The notes: generated from the letters alone by a model not told the origin. A DNA stretch of 64,000 bases from Glandiceps talaboti (GCF_964340395.1 NC_135564.1:7267361-7331360), one strand, 5' to 3'; positions 18,789 to 34,810 are shown, numbered from the stretch's first letter. Numbers and translations are program-made.

Positions 18789-19071
18789 ACAGACACAGAC
18801 ATACATACATACATACATACATACATACATACATACATACGTACGTACGTACATACGTACATACATACATACATACATACATACATACATACATACATAC
18901 ATACATGTACATGCATACATACATACATACATACATACATACATACATACATACATACATACATACATACATACATACATACAGACATACAGACAGACAC
19001 ACAAACACAGACAGACAGACATACACAGAGACACGCACAGACAGACAGACTGACAGACAGACACATACACA
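18789..19071. repeat. Long compound microsatellite (ATAC)n-(CAGA)n
   Basis: About 180 bp of ATAC units, with ACGT-type interruptions near 18838-18860 and 18904-18914, grade into CAGA/GACA units to 19071. The minus strand is open in all three frames, giving Tyr/Val/Cys/Met-rich products that are artefacts. Confidence 0.97.
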
Positions 19072-22000
19072 CTAGACTAGTGCTTTGAATGTATATTTTA
19101 TACTGACGTCTATCAAAATAGTCATCATCAAAACGGGAGGTGTTGAACAACAGAAGATGTGAAAAGTCATCTCCAATTCGTTAATTAATGTGAAGTATAC
19201 GTACTTGTCAATTAATGTACAACGAACTGCCCTTCCTTTGAGTAAATTCAAACATGAATTTAAATATTGTGGTCGTTGTTTTCTTCTGCCCCGTCTTTCT
19301 ATCTAGATCTATGTATAAATTTGTCTTATTCTTTTTGTCTCTCAGAAAATAAAGTACACCATGTCCCAAAGTAATACTACTGCTTTCAAAGAATCAAGTG
19401 GCACTGTATATCAATATATTTTCATCTACAGCCAATTCTATTCTGTATATAATGTCACTATTAATACATGTTTTGATAAATGATTAACACTTTCATCATT
19501 ATAAGTAGATGAGATAAAATGAGCAAGTACTCTGCGCTTATAGGCCTACCCCCCCCCCCCCCTCGGTTTCCGTACCAAAATAATGATAGATCAAAATGTT
19601 AAAATATCTGACATTACTTGATATTTCATAAACTATTACAAGAAAGCAATGATAACTACTATATAAGGATTGAATTGACCAGTTTTCCGGTATCAATTTT
19701 CGAATCATCAATATATTAATATAGTAACCGATTGAATACACACCCATGGGGGAATCTTAGTATTTTCTAGGTATCGAGTAATATATAAGTTCTAGGAATT
19801 TATAAAAAAGTAAATTTATGAATATCATATCATTTGACCTTACATAATGGTATAGGAAGGTCGGGTGTTTACGGCTACATCGGTCTCTTCGGGGGTAATG
19901 CGATACATAGAACATACTCTATTCTATATACCCTTCATAGTTCTATTGCTGTAAAGGCCAAAGTAGACTGTCGCCATATCGGTAAACACTGAAGTATTGG
20001 AATATAAATTGATGTATGAATGACAGTAATGTAATCGAAATATGCCATGAGTATTACGTGATTAGATTGTAAAGTATTCGTTAGCTTACTCATTACCAGT
20101 ATTCCCTATGTGAGGCACATTGATTTAAATTTATTCAAAAATAAAATGATTTGACATCTGAAATATCATAGACTGGTTTTGATTTTACTTAAGTAGCGTA
20201 TTTTCTTTGAATCCTCCTGTCTATTTAGACAGCGTCATAAATGTGTTTTGAATGCATTTATATGCACTCGAATACAATGATCACTCAACAACAGTTTGTT
20301 TGTTTGTATATGCCTCCTTGTTTCCATGATGGCATGTTTTAAAGTAGGCCATTAAGGTAATATTTCTTGTCTTCCAATGACATGTCAAATATAATGAATG
20401 GAAAGGATGACACATCAGCAGATCCTTGCCCATTTGAACCAAACACGATGGCATCGGTGATGTTTAGAATAACCGTTTAGTTCTCCACATTTTGTAGTGA
20501 AATGTGATATAGCAGACACTGTACATGTCCGGAATGAATGATTTTAGCATATCAGAAAGCATAATCTGAATACATGGTCATTATTACTTAAAATATTTAA
20601 AGCCAATTTTAAGTTTGAATCGAGTTTTCAGACTCACATTGTTTGCTCTAGACGTCCCCGAATTGCGTGGTTCGTCCGTGTTAATTTTATAACTAAATAT
20701 AAGTAAATTGAAAGGAAAAAAGTGACGACATTCATTTTTGTTTTTCAGAAGGCGAATGTATTTTTAAGAAGGTTAATGTGTGTCTTTTGGCATTACGGAA
20801 ATCTTCAAAAGATAGTTTACAAGTAACATTATTGAAAATGTGCCGTTTTACATATAGATTGCTTTTGAATATATATTCCTCGGCAACCATCAGATCATAA
20901 GAGTCAATGTTTGAAATGAACGATGAAGTATTGATCAACGTTAGATGCATTCAGATTTTCGTTCGCCTTACTTAACTTGAAGTTGATAATGAATCAATAT
21001 AAAATAAAGTTTATGCAAACGAGGTGTTTCAATTTTGTCTTCTCTATGATGATAGATGGCGGTACGATTTCCATGGTTACAAATCTCGTTATCTAATTTA
21101 ATTTGTAACAGTGTATTGATTTCAATAGTTAAAAGTGATACCTTCCTCAAAAAGATCGTTCGACCTCTCACCGTTACAAGTAGTGTCTAGTTAATAGCAA
21201 TAGCGACAGGCTGTGGCAGAGAACCGCATCTTTTGAATGAGGTTGTCCTCATAAATGAGTCATACAGATCAAATTTATATAATAGTTAGTTACGCCAACT
21301 TGTGCAATTTATTTGCAAATGCAGCAATATAGGTAAAATTGCTTAGTTAAAATTGACATTCTAATTTGCTCACAATAAAGGTATCCCGATATCTACCTGT
21401 ACAATTACCACATTCCATGTTTACATTTGAGGACACAGTAAGGCGTAATACAGTTTACACAATGACTCACTGAAACATTTGACTAGATCTGGGAATAGTC
21501 GGTTGTGTATCGTACATGGTATATAGTTCCGCGTACAGTAATATATATCACTTCTACTACTAATAATGTTAGTTTTGATATTATAAGTCTTTTCACTTGT
21601 GCTCAAAGTACTTTGCAATTATCGTAACCCCTGCACGGACCTAGCCTATTGTAACATAATGGTCCATTTATACTTTCAAAACTCCACGGGGAGCTTACAA
21701 TTCATTACAGCATCAGTCGGCACATAACTGCATTAAAACATTCATATTCTAACCTCTATTCTACTAAATACCCACTTGCATAGTCAGGGTGAATGTGGCA
21801 CACACATAGTTCAAATTCTGTCCAAGGACTTTAGCCATAAACAATTGGCAGCGGCGAGGCTGGAACAAACTGGTCACTGTGACCATTCGACTATCAAGAT
21901 ACAACAACAGTTACTAAAGATTACAATATATCGCAGGCAGTACAAAATACACGCTGAACTAAAAGAAACACAATGTGATGGACACATTTTTCTGATATCT

Positions 22001-25000
22001 TTGTCTTTTGCTCAGTCCCAATTTATGGAAGGGCGCCCGCAATGTCGAAAATAACAAATTGACATTGTGATAAACAAAAGGACAGTGAGAGTAGAGGCAG
22101 TGGAAACTCGGCAATTATAACATAAATCAATGAACGTCTCAAAGAATGAAACATGTTATAATGTATATCTGTCCATGAGCAAAAGTCAGAACGGATAGAA
22201 TTGTTGCTTGTGTCTGTTGCCAAACAAGACTGCGGGCGTCCATGTTATAATTTTGACAGACAAAGCAAACCCCATGTATCATTATGAGTGTACACTTCGC
22301 GCGGATTATACCATGACGCAACACATGCACCATTTGTATAACAATGTATATACATTTTCTCTGTAAGAGACAGAAACGTAAATGCAACAATTTTATTACA
22401 AAGTGTTTGAATCACCCTCTGCAAGAGACAGACGCAAGCAACAATTGTTTCCTTTCTGACATTTGTTCCTTCGCAGCTTACTTCTGCAGCTGTAAAAGAT
22501 AAATAGATACTGAATGAAGCAAAAATTAAAAAGAAAACAGTGTTTTTCGGTAATATTAGAATACATTAGTGTGAACTATAAAACCTAATACGATTGTGAA
22601 TTATGTGAACATATAAATGAATTATGTCTTGTTTCGCATTTTACAAAATTTAAATTTTTCGTGATTTTAACTAGTAATTTAAACATTTATAGTGACTATA
22701 AAATGTTTAAGTACTATAGCTTCTTATTTTCACATTTGAATTATTAAAGTAATATGTACTTTAGACCTTTCACATGTAAAAATGCATTCGTTTCATATGG
22801 TTACATTGAAACGAGCGACCTCCTTATTCAAGGCAATTATCATTTGGCTATCACTGACATACAAGTTTTATTAAATGTTTCAGTAAACTGCATGTTGAAA
22901 TTGACTCCGTTATGAAATGTACATATTTTTAGATGGTGTGAACAAATTGTTAATTATATATCCCGATCTTTATCGGATTAAAATGGTCAAACGAGAATAG
23001 GTGTAAACCTTGTTTTATTAATATTATCATATGGTGTTTACATATTATGAGTTTAGAAAAGTGACTGTTGTACTCACGAAAAATATATCTTAGTCACAGT
23101 GAGTTTAATAGTAGTATTGAATGCAACAGACTGTGAGATTTGTCTTAGTGGGCGCTTTTCTCATGCAGCCACTTACATTGCCACAGCATGATGTTTGCAC
23201 AGAAAAAACACTTATTTCAGTTTCGTCTCATAATTATTGTCGTTTGAATGAGCGCCCTCTATGTCATATTAGCTACTCTACGTGGTGAATATTGATATCG
23301 TCGTTGGTGGCGCAACTCTTATTATATAGAGACCATGGTCAATACTGAGGTGTGAAATAGTCTGTTGGTGGAGGTTGTACTTAGTTAATTCGTTGGTACG
23401 TTCACTTTGTTTAAGATAATGCTGTGTCTGTTCGTGTTTCGAAGCCCATAAATGTCGGTGTGCTTTTAAATTAATTTCTCACCAATTCAAAAATAACTTG
23501 ACAGTGTAAGGTATTTTATAAACCACTCCTTCCTCATTTTCTATACACATCAAATACTTGCACTATGCTTTTAAAGTGTTGGCGCCATCTGACAGTCGTG
23601 GCATATTCATCACAGCCTAGAGTATTGAATTTCGTAAACACAAACGCGATTTTGATCATTCATTTCTGTTGTGTGAAATTTGAAAACAAAATATTCTACT
23701 GTGAAATATTCAAGCTTAAGTCTGAATTGGTAATTTATTTTCACATCAATACATGACGTTTACTGAGAACAGTTATATATTTCAATGTACATAGTGTATA
23801 TTTATGACATTTGTCTGTATTACAATATTTTCTGACAGTACTTACACTGATGTCTCTATAATCTATCTTACAATGAAATATGTATCTCCAACATAGTGAT
23901 TTGCCAACTTATCGTCCTGTGACATGAATTGAATCTAAAATCTGTACAAAGGATAACGGTCTTTTAAAAGTGTTTACACCACATAAACCACCCTTGCTTT
24001 TTAGTTAATCAATGCCGTCTGTTCCACTTCGAGTTTATTTAAAGATCTCAGTTCTATTTTTGTAAAAGAAATCCGGACACAAAGAAGTGATTTTAAATGC
24101 AAGGCATGTCGTGTACACTGGATAAGCAAAAGCTATTACATACATGTCTGATGTATATATTCAAAGTAACTGCACCGGCTCTCAACAATCCCTTATCTGT
24201 GGTGCAAAATAGTTTATACATTTTATCAGTTATCGTTTTGATATACAAATCACTCACATACATGTATATTACATATTATTAAGTTTCTCATTGCATGTCA
24301 CAAGTATATATTCACAACATGAAGTGGTGGGAGGGGATGGGGTTGACAAAAGCCCGTATTCTTTTCAACCACGGAGTGCCAACATAAAATACGAAATCGT
24401 CATACCTAATTTCGATTTTGTTAAAAAAGAGAGTCAAGATTTTGACCTGGGCAATATTGTGACATGGGAGATAATTTATGTTTGACTTTTCATTTTCATC
24501 CAAATGTTTCTTTACTAGCTAATTACTAGTAGTTGAAGCCATCAATTAAAAGTTAAATTTAATTTGAAAATTTAAAACAAAATTGATATGGGTATAAAGT
24601 ATTGATGTAATATTATATCATCAAAGCATCAGCATAAAAAGTAACGAAATAGCTAGTACTTTCTTTGTATGGTGGATATATATTTCGGATCAGTTGCGGT
24701 CAGGGATATAGGAACAAATCACCACCAGTTTCATTTCAGGAAACATGCTTTGCTATGACAGACGATGATGCACACGTATCATCAAATAATGATAGAATTG
24801 TAATATTTACTATGCCTCGTACAATTCAATTTATATCAAGTATTTTATGGACACAGTCAATGATTCACAAATATCATACTTTATAACTAGGAGTTGTGGT
24901 CGTCATAAAAATAAAATGAAATTACAGCCCATTGGGATCGTATTAATAGTGGATATAAAAACATAAAGTACAACATAATTATGTTCTGCACGCACCTACT

Positions 25001-28000
25001 ACATTTACTCCTTGAATTTGAAACAAGGAAATTCAATCTGTACCCGATTTTCCCACGTTTTAAATGAGAAGGGAAATGAAAAAGCAAATTATTTCAGAAA
25101 CATCATTACAATTGATGGAACCTGTGAAAATGTTCATAACAAATGACTTGCCGTTACCCTAAACTATTTAATTCCGACTATGCCTACTACAACAGGATAT
25201 ACATTAATCTTTCATGGTGAAAGGAAGCTTTCTCTCATTCGGGATTGTTATAAATCGGTTTTAACCTTCGACAGTGTGTTTTGTTAAATCTAGTGTTTCA
25301 CCGTTATTGAAACCGTATTGTTTGACCTTACGAAGTCACCTTTGCTTGACCGTGTCAAAACGTAAATGCTAACACGGTGGCAAATCCTCTCTATTTTGTT
25401 CGTGACAGCCACGGTAATGTTTGACAAACTGCTCGATGGCACATCTGATAACTCACGCAATTACTCAGACACAGAGTAAACAGTTACATCCTGATTTTTT
25501 ACGTTTGAAGAATGCACACAGGGATTAGAACAGAGTTGTTAATTTACAGTGTGTTGTCTCAAGAGCACTTCTGGGAAGCTACTAAACTCAACCCTATATA
25601 TATATTCAGTTTCTGATATGGAATGTAGCTCTTAAAAAGTCACGCTCTGTTTGAATAACTTTAGCATGGCCTGCAGAGTATGAGTTGGTGCAAGGAAATA
25701 TGTATAATTAAGGTCAATACAAAAAACTAAAAGGCTAAGACCACGATATGAATTTTGCATACCTATTAAGTCTATCAATCTACACCTACATATCTGTCTT
25801 GAACATGTCATCGGTTGACAGTGCTGTGTCATCAACACAGTAGTTGGCTTTAGATCCGTTGATATTATCATGTTTATACTGAAAATGGACGCATTCAAAT
25901 GCACATAATATATCAACTGCTAGCTTAATGAAGTAAAATGCATTTCAATGCCAGTTTAATACCTATACTGTTGTTCATGCTAAAAGTCGAAGAAAACTTT
26001 GTTTGAAAACTTTCTAAACTTTAAGTATTTGATAATGTGTGTAGAATTAAATATTTCCTATAAAATATTGTTTTAGTAATTCATACTGAAATATTTATCA
26101 TGGGTAACAAATAGCCATTTATATATATTTGTCAGTGTGTTTATTACGAATACCCAAAGGTTGTGATAAGTTCGAATTCGCCGTTCTGCCTAATCCATCT
26201 AAACTACACACATCATCTGATCTGAATATGAGAGAAAATGTCATCCACATACTCTATGGATTTCAATTGGTTCTTTTGACTCCAGGTCAGTCAAAAATGA
26301 CATCCTTAGAACTTAAGATTTCGACTCTTACAGCAGCACAGAACCGGAGGCTCAAATCTCTGTAATGATACCATTTAAAAACTTTCAGACCTTAACGCTA
26401 GGACCATGACAGGCTTTTAGCACTATGTTATGCATGAATGAATTTCTAACTAGCCTGCATACGATGTTGTCAATTTCCTGCGATGCAGAAGGACTCGAAA
26501 TGCATTTAAATATTGATGAAATGTACGATGAATTAATAGGTTATGATCTTTCTAATGAATTTAAAAAAATTCAGACACGAGAGAAGAATTAAATTGATTG
26601 AATTTAAACAATTAAATAAATGGATCCTCAAGGCTTGCTTAACTGTATCGTTTGCAACACACCTGGGTCATCCATTAAGTTGTTTTCAACATGAAGAATC
26701 TATGTAAAACAACTAATTACATTATTTCAATTTTCATACTGTCTTCTGGTTGTTAGAGTCGCAATAACTCTCTTAACTTAATCTGATTTATTACTTCAAA
26801 GAATCTAGGAGTTGTTCTGTATGGAAACCGTGTACCAAAACGATTTGAAGAAGTTTGCATGTCTTTAAAGACTCACAGAACATGTACGTGTTTTAGTGTT
26901 AACAGCTTATACCATTCACCTTTTCTTTCTACCTTCTATATATGTGTAACAACAGTTTTTGAAATGAAATGAACTGACTGCAGACAACTCTGGACACACA
27001 CGCGCACACCCACACGCACGTGCACGCACGCACGCGCGCGCATAATCTTTTGCTATTCGTGGCCATCGTTAAAATCCTTTCACAATTTTCGGGAAAAGGT
27101 AATTAACTAAAAGGGTTAAGTGTCTATTTTCCTTTAAATCAAACAATCATATGTATCACGGGAAATGCCGTCCTGTCCTGGCTTTGCTTGATCACACTCT
27201 CTCTAACAGTAACAGAAAGAAGCAAGCTAATTTCTTCATTTGATGTCTGTTTTTCCCCTTTCGCTTTTTTCACTTTTGTTCAATTACATCATAATGGCAC
27301 GTGTCCAATTTGAACAGTTTTCTTTTGATTTTCACTGCAACACACCACAGGGAGGATATGGCCAGGGGTTTTAGCAATAATGTTTTCAGAGTCCTTTACA
27401 AATTATTCTCACTATTGAATTTCCCGCGAAATAGTTTGCTACAATTTTCTCAAATACTGCAACACTCATGTTTAGTTTTGCGCAGAAATATAATCCCGGT
27501 CAGGCATGCTCTCCATCTTCAATTTGTTGGACAACAGTATCCATATATTAGGGCAGGAAATGACAACTAGTTTATTATCCGAGAAAAGTTTCATGAGAGT
27601 TGATTTCTAGGTGACATAGTGACGGCATTATGAGTAGAATTAAGGGTTAGTGTATCTTTATCTGTAATGTGGCATCTCAAGTGTGAGATGATTTTCATGA
27701 ATTCGAAGATATCACACTCGGGCAAACATGACTATCAATCCAACAATAAACACCAATGAAAACTGTCAATCAAACGTCAAATGAACTGATTGCTTTGTTG
27801 AAGAAAAAAACAATTCCATGTCCTAAATACGAGTGGGGTATACGGGAAGTATTTAAAAAGGAAAAAAGAAATACACATAAAAAGAAGAATGTTCTCGTGT
27901 CTTTCTGATAAAAGCAACCAAATGCACAAACCGGTCAAACATCTATGACAGTGTATTTTCATTATGATACATGTAATGTGTGATTATTTTGTGATCTTAG

Positions 28001-28041
28001 CAAACACAAAATGGAATATTGATAATGGTGGGATAATTTTC

Positions 28042-28042
<1 letters not shown>
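19072..28042. other. Gene-free stretch of about 9 kb
   Basis: No exon or RNA gene is recognised. Local features are a C14 homopolymer at 19549-19562 and two imperfect direct copies of about 32 bp at about 22359-22393 and 22417-22446 (CTCTG[TC]AAGAGACAG, then GCAACAATT). There is also a (CA)/(CGCA) run at 26993-27041. Open frames of 80-95 codons at 21776-22054, 25632-25916 and 27301-27570 have no recognisable domain or consistent splice context. Confidence 0.55.
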
Positions 28043-28225
<183 letters not shown>

Positions 28226-31200
28226 ATACAAACATGGTCTTTGGTCTGACCTAGAAAAATCATTTTTCTTCACGCTAGACAAAAACAACTGTTTACAATT
28301 AGATATACGATTTCGACATTTTATTTCCTCAACTATACTTTGTGGCATACACTTCCTATCGGAAGATAGTGATTGCTTGACTTTGAACCGGGTTTACAGG
28401 CAGTACTTGTTATCGCTTTTTTCTGATAATTATCGACGATATACGTCACATTTGCAGAATGTAATCACCTTTATCCATTAGTCGTAGCATGGTTGAGTGC
28501 TTACAGTACCTAGCTTGATTATTTTCATCACAATATTCAGGTCAATCCATGTACATACGGTAAAGAGAAAAAAACTATTTAAAAAGATTTCGCTCATAAT
28601 GTGTTTATGATACTATTTTTCAAGTAATTTCATGTCACATTTGAAATGTTACATATATACGTTTCCTTATTTACGCATCTGAATCACCATTTTCGGCATG
28701 TCGATTTTTTTTGTAGATATACGCTTATTTTGCCGTTGGTGTCTGTGCTAATATAATTAATGTATCACATACATCACATGGTGTTTATGGATATCTCATA
28801 TAAAATAAGAATTCATTGCCCACTTAAGAAATAGAGAAATGGACAATCAAGTATTTAGAAATATTAGCAATACAATTTCAATCTGGCATGCTGATATATA
28901 AATATGAGTTGGTCATTTAACTTGAAAGATACGATGCTCGACTCTACTGTCGTCAGCTCATATATTGTGCTTATAAAAAGCTAGAATTGAATTGTGACGT
29001 GAACATATGCTTTTCAACAGTTTTTCATTATCAATGATATTAACATTCCGAAGTACACGATTGCGGCCATCCTTTCCATTGAATGGTAAATGGTGCTAAG
29101 AATTTCAATTTTGACTATTCTTATACTATTATAAAGTGTGGAGCACATTGCTCGATGAACATTCGTAACACAGCTGCGTGATCCATCGATGAGAGGAGTC
29201 CGTATGGATTTCACTTTAAATGAAAGAAAAACATGTTAATTGGGTTCATATATTTCAATTCTCACTTATCAGAAATCGACAGAAGATGTATGAATGTTGG
29301 GCTTCTCGGCATATTTATGTATCAAATACATAAACTCGAGGGACATATAGAAGCAAAACAAACAGATACTCATTAATACTCGAGGGCCTGGCGTATATCT
29401 TAAGTACTATATCGTGAATTTAATTGATTATCGAGTGTGATACATTTCCTCATGTGATAACATTGTAATGGATTATGGAGAACTAGAGCTATCCAATGAC
29501 TCCAAACCATTAATGTGTAATTTCTGAGGTTGTTAAAGTCGATATATATGACATTGTTACATTCCAAATCAACCACTTTATAAAGAGACACATGACGTAG
29601 TTGATATTTCTTGATTCTGTTGTCTAACAATCACTATAGTTCCCCATGCGGCTAATATATTTGAGATACGCAAGACATTTCTGGTTGTTCCGACGTCGTT
29701 TAACACATTTTAAAATATGTCCGTCACTTCCTTTTATGCCGCTTCTAACACTGATGCCAAAACGAAGTCTTTTAAACTCACGGCACAAACTCTGAACAAT
29801 GAATCCGGGGATGAATTATCATGGCCCGCTGAACATTTTCTCGAAGACAGGATATTTCGATATCGTTCGTGTTTTATTCATAAGGCATTCTTATCACGTG
29901 AATTTCTACTCTCCACATACATATACTGAATTTTATAATAAATCGATTCTAACATTTCAACTGAAGTAAATCATATTTTAAAGATTTCACATGGGAGAAA
30001 AATAGATAGACATTTAAAGTTTCAACTAAAAGGAAAAGTAAATTTGTCAGAATTGGTTTCCGATCCGATGGGAATTATTCCTGATTTCCCGGGTATCCTT
30101 TGGAAACTGAACAGAAAAGCAATTACAGAGTGTCTGTTCTCGCTGTAAACTTTTGTCTGAGTATACCAATTTGTCTTCTGATGCGTAATCATTTTCGAAA
30201 CATCACTTTGATGAGTACTTGGAGTTGACTTCTGCCGAAATGAGGAATCATTTTCAATTGATCGGCTCAAATGACAAATATGGCATTTAATGAGACTTGA
30301 AGGTTTTGGCGCGGTTTAATGACACCAATCAAGTACAATTTTTCTCAATTATCGAAAAGCATTTCAAAAGCGAGAAAAAGGTTAAGGGTACTTCACTACC
30401 CTGTCATATCATATACTCTTCCTTTCCTATCTTTCTCAGCGAACAAATTTAAATAATGTAAGGGGCGTCATTTACAACGGAGCTAACCTTTCATGAAAAT
30501 TGATAAATTTTCACCACAACCCGGCCATTTACTTCATGTAACGAAAAGATACCAGCATTTCTTTGGGCAAAACATAGTGACCACAGGTAGAATTGGATTT
30601 GTGTAATTAATTAATTAATGTATTAATTAATTAATATACTGTAAAACGAGCAGTGTTTATTCAGCTTGCATTTTAAACGTCAAATGGGTTCATTGAATGT
30701 TTCATGTTACAAACAGTCGAAAGAAAATAATAGAAATGTCACGAAATAATGCTTCTGTAGGTAAAACACATTTAAGTGGATATGATTATGATTTGGCTGC
30801 AGGAATACACAGACCTCCTGTTAGAATAGAATAATACAGATCTAAACTCGCTTTTATGTGCATTATGAATGTCTGGGATGATTTGGCCAGCCGACGTGAT
30901 GTATCCCATAATCAATTCATAAATATTGAACACCTCAGGGAACAGTATGTAATGAAACAATCACTACTGCCCTAGGCTAGCAGACGTTGACGTGCAAACT
31001 AAAATGTCAAACTATCATGAATTCGGCTTCTCACAAAATTCAGGAAGGCTGGTAGCAAAACATATAGCGCTTTCTTTTGTTAACTTCACGATTAATAATG
31101 CGCTCGGAACGGAGGTAATTGTTTACGCATTTGACAAGGAGCCGATGTTCGGAATAATGGAAATTGTATTGAAACGTAAATACAAGCATTATACTCCTTG

Positions 31201-34200
31201 ATGTCTAAAGGACACTAGGGTGAGACGGGGAGTCGTTTACCATTGTACTTGATATGTACATGTAATGATAGCCGATGCTCTCATTGACTTTTTTCTTTGA
31301 AAGATTTTCTATTTGGATCTCTCGTTCTATTTGATGTATCGGTAGTATGTAAGCGTTGTCATCGCTGATTGAGACAATAGCAGTGTTAATGTTTACCGAC
31401 TATAAGAATTTTACCATCAGGTTCAAATGGTTACTGAATGAATAGGTTGTCTATCATCTCAAGCGAGACTCACAGTGCAATCCAATTCATTGAAAAAAAC
31501 CAATTGTTATATTATGTTATTACGTTCATACAGACAATGTACTATTTGATATGATGATCTAAAGGTACGTCTGTTACTTATAGTGTACATGTATCCAGGC
31601 AACGTTAACACTTTCTACTCATTTCACCAAAGAACTAGTTATACCTGCAATTCAATTTTGTCAAGTGGTTGATTACACCACTCCAAGTTTGAAATTGAAT
31701 ACACAGCGTTGTTCACTAAAGTGTCACACTCCTTATCAAACCATAGAAGCCAGGTCCTGGAGTGGAAGTGGTTTATTTTGTTGAATTAAATCACAGCGTG
31801 ACATTGTGGTCTTGATTAGTTTGTTTCCCCGGCAGGCGTCTTATAAGAAATAATCATCGGTTTTCTAAGACCCAATTTAAGTAAACGTCCATCATGCCCA
31901 CTGTGACAATTTTCCTCCATGATCATGTCTGGTAGTATGCTCATTTTCTAATACTTTTAGATTTAAAAGCACTGAATAAAATTAGTTTTCAGAAGTCGCC
32001 ACAACACGACTAGTTTATATTTTACAAATTTAATGAATAAAAATGTCCTATGTGCACCGTTTGGGTCAAGCTGGCGTAATCCTTGCGATTAACCCCTTCT
32101 TTCATCTGTCAGAACGTGGACAGGGGTCATTTGGTAGTAATTAAAGACGAGGCATTCTTGTCACCGTGCGGTATGACGTTAAAAGAGACTTTTAAAAATG
32201 CTTGATTCAATCGACCTTTCCTTCTATAAAGGATGACGACGTCAAATTTATTAATACTAAAACACAATGTCGTTATAACACTCGTTTGTAAACACGCAAT
32301 TGCATTCATTACATACATTATTGAAAATTAAAATATAATGCTATCACCCTTCAGTAATTTTCTGTCAACATTCGAACAAAATGCTACATGATATGGTATC
32401 AAGGTGAGGGGGAAAGTTCGATTCAGGCTGATTAATGGCACCATTTAAAATTCAAATGCGAGCGCTTATATTCAACCACAGCTAGTCTTGAAATATGAAA
32501 CAGGGATAAATCTATTACGTGTATGAAATATATTACCGTTCAGGGTTGGGTAGTTGAAATTAATATAGCTGTCTAGCTAGCTTTAATACGATGATAATAG
32601 AATCCTACGCTGCGTGAGACAAATGATGTTGTTTTCCTGTGATTTTTATCAGGATGAATACAAAGTAGTATTTGTGAGCATTTGTCGTCGTTGAGCAGAG
32701 GAAAATACACAAGGGGGCCTTTTCACTTAGAAGAACAGAAGACGAGTAAAGAGTTTGTCACGATTATTTTTCCGACTGAAAGAACATATTGATCCAGGAG
32801 AATAATGTTATACCCACGCAAGCTTTATTTAAAGAACGATCGGGGAAATCAATGACGTTCAGAACGTTTTGACTTATATTTCAAGCACCACAGAACCAGT
32901 GACGTATACCCTCATTGTCGTGACGTAGAATGACAAGGGTATACATTCTTTTTTTTCTGTTCGAACGTGTTCACTTTTTTTTTTACCTTTCATAGACGTA
33001 CAACTACTGACTTGTATATATACGCTTCACTAGCGTTTGGTGGAATTATATATGGGTGTAATTTAGCGGATATATTTCAGAATTGAGCAGCCAGTGTAAT
33101 TTAAACATAAATCAATTATCATTAACACAATGAATGTTTCATTTATAAGAAGTAGCGAACGTGTGACGTAAACTCTGTGATAGAGCAGACGACAGCGCTG
33201 GATAGCATCGATGCGTAGGAACTTGATTCAGGTGAAATAGCTTTAACCACTGTACTATTACACAACAACGCCATACACAGAGCACAAAAAAAGCCATCTT
33301 CGACATTGACTTGCGATAGGATTGTCGTAACTTATATGTTGACTTCATGCTTGGCGCCACTTTGTTACCATCGTCTTTATTTCAATAATCTCTTAATTCA
33401 TGTCCTTATGACTTTCAATTCAATATTAAACGATTCATTATGTGGTTAATAACTGAGGAAAAATGATAATCCCCACCAATTGTACGACATCTGTTTTCTC
33501 TAAAGATAATAGATATTTTGGAAAATGAATATGTAACAGGCATCACATCTTTCTCGCTTTAAATCTAAATTGTTGCCTTGGATCGGCAGCATTACTTAGA
33601 GGCAAGAATTTCTAATTTGGGTAAACTATACGGGAGTTCACAGTATATACTTATTCTTAGGCAAAACTTGGGCTTACGCTCAGGTGTGTGGTTGACAAAT
33701 GTGACTTTTCACAGTTTTGTATTCTAGCATAAACAAGTAGAGTCCTGGCTATCAAATTGAAACCAGAGATGTAATGGTTTGCTTAAATCGACTGACCGAC
33801 ATGTGTAGTGATGCAGGCTTTGTAATACATGTAGATGGAGACTTTGGGTGATTGAGTCTTGGACATTATAAGACCATATACAAGTCATCTCATTGACAAC
33901 TTATCAATTATACATGGTACACAAAGTCTCTACAGTACTGTACTTTTCTTTTACTACTTACACAGCATCACTAAATAATGTAAATTTCTCTTGTATGGAA
34001 ACCGCTTTCAGTCAACTGTAAAATACTGAAACTATGGCAAATATACTTAAAAATCATTCTCAAAAGAACTAAAATAGTGTGACATGACTTAGTTACCTGA
34101 TATTCATTCTTTTGGCAGGTCTGTTTGATTCATATGTGGAAGTCAACCACGAGTAATAATGGTAATGTTTACAATGTACGAAAATTAATACAGTGGAATA

Positions 34201-34810
34201 AGCCGGTTACTTCACAATACTGCTTTCAAAAGCATCAGCCTAGCGGTTTCACAAATCAATGACGATACGATGGACAACAACAATAAATCGCGTAATCGCC
34301 ATTGCATTTATATATATGTTGGTCTGCCGTGTAAATCATAATGTTTTATGTCTTCGCCGAATGAACACAATCGTTAATCGAATGAAAAAAATACAGGACA
34401 AAGCACAGCATGCAACGATATAATACACATTGTATATTACGCACATATATAAAACTTGTAGGTTGTATTGTTTGAATCATGAAACTGTCGTGTTAGTTGG
34501 CAGTGTGCAGTGTAACATTAAATTAGTTATTCCGTATTTTAACGCAATGCTGTTTCCTAAAATCGTGACTGCGTTTCTTGAAACTCATTTTTGGCTTAAT
34601 GGCATTTGCATTTCCCAGTTTGAAATTGAGTGGACGTTTTATTGATAGCCCAATGAGCAACTTCCTACTGCATTATTGAAATACAGCGTACCATACCCAT
34701 AATGGATTTCAATTCTGATTTATATTAGCCGAATATTCATTATTGAACACATCTAGACTGACAACGTAACAGTAAACGCCGTAAATGAAACTAGTTTTTT
34801 TTAAAAAAAA
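28226..34810. other. Gene-free stretch of about 6.6 kb with unusually non-repetitive sequence
   Basis: No coding exon is recognised, and this is the longest part of the window without a sizeable microsatellite. A palindromic (TTAA)n run lies at 30604-30636. The plus-strand frame at 30992-31201 reads somewhat protein-like but shows no family motif. The block could hold conserved regulatory sequence, which cannot be judged from one genome. Confidence 0.5.

Noticed and set aside
18789-19071. Possible CRISPR-like regular repeat
   Set aside because: The repeat unit is 4 bp without spacers. The sequence is eukaryotic and the array is a microsatellite.
18757-19150. Three minus-strand frames, Tyr/Met/Val/Cys-rich, up to 128 codons
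   Set aside because: Artefact of the (ATAC)/(CAGA) microsatellite.
32395-32435. tRNA B-box-like AGTTCGATTCAGG
   Set aside because: No A box or foldable cloverleaf at the proper distance upstream.
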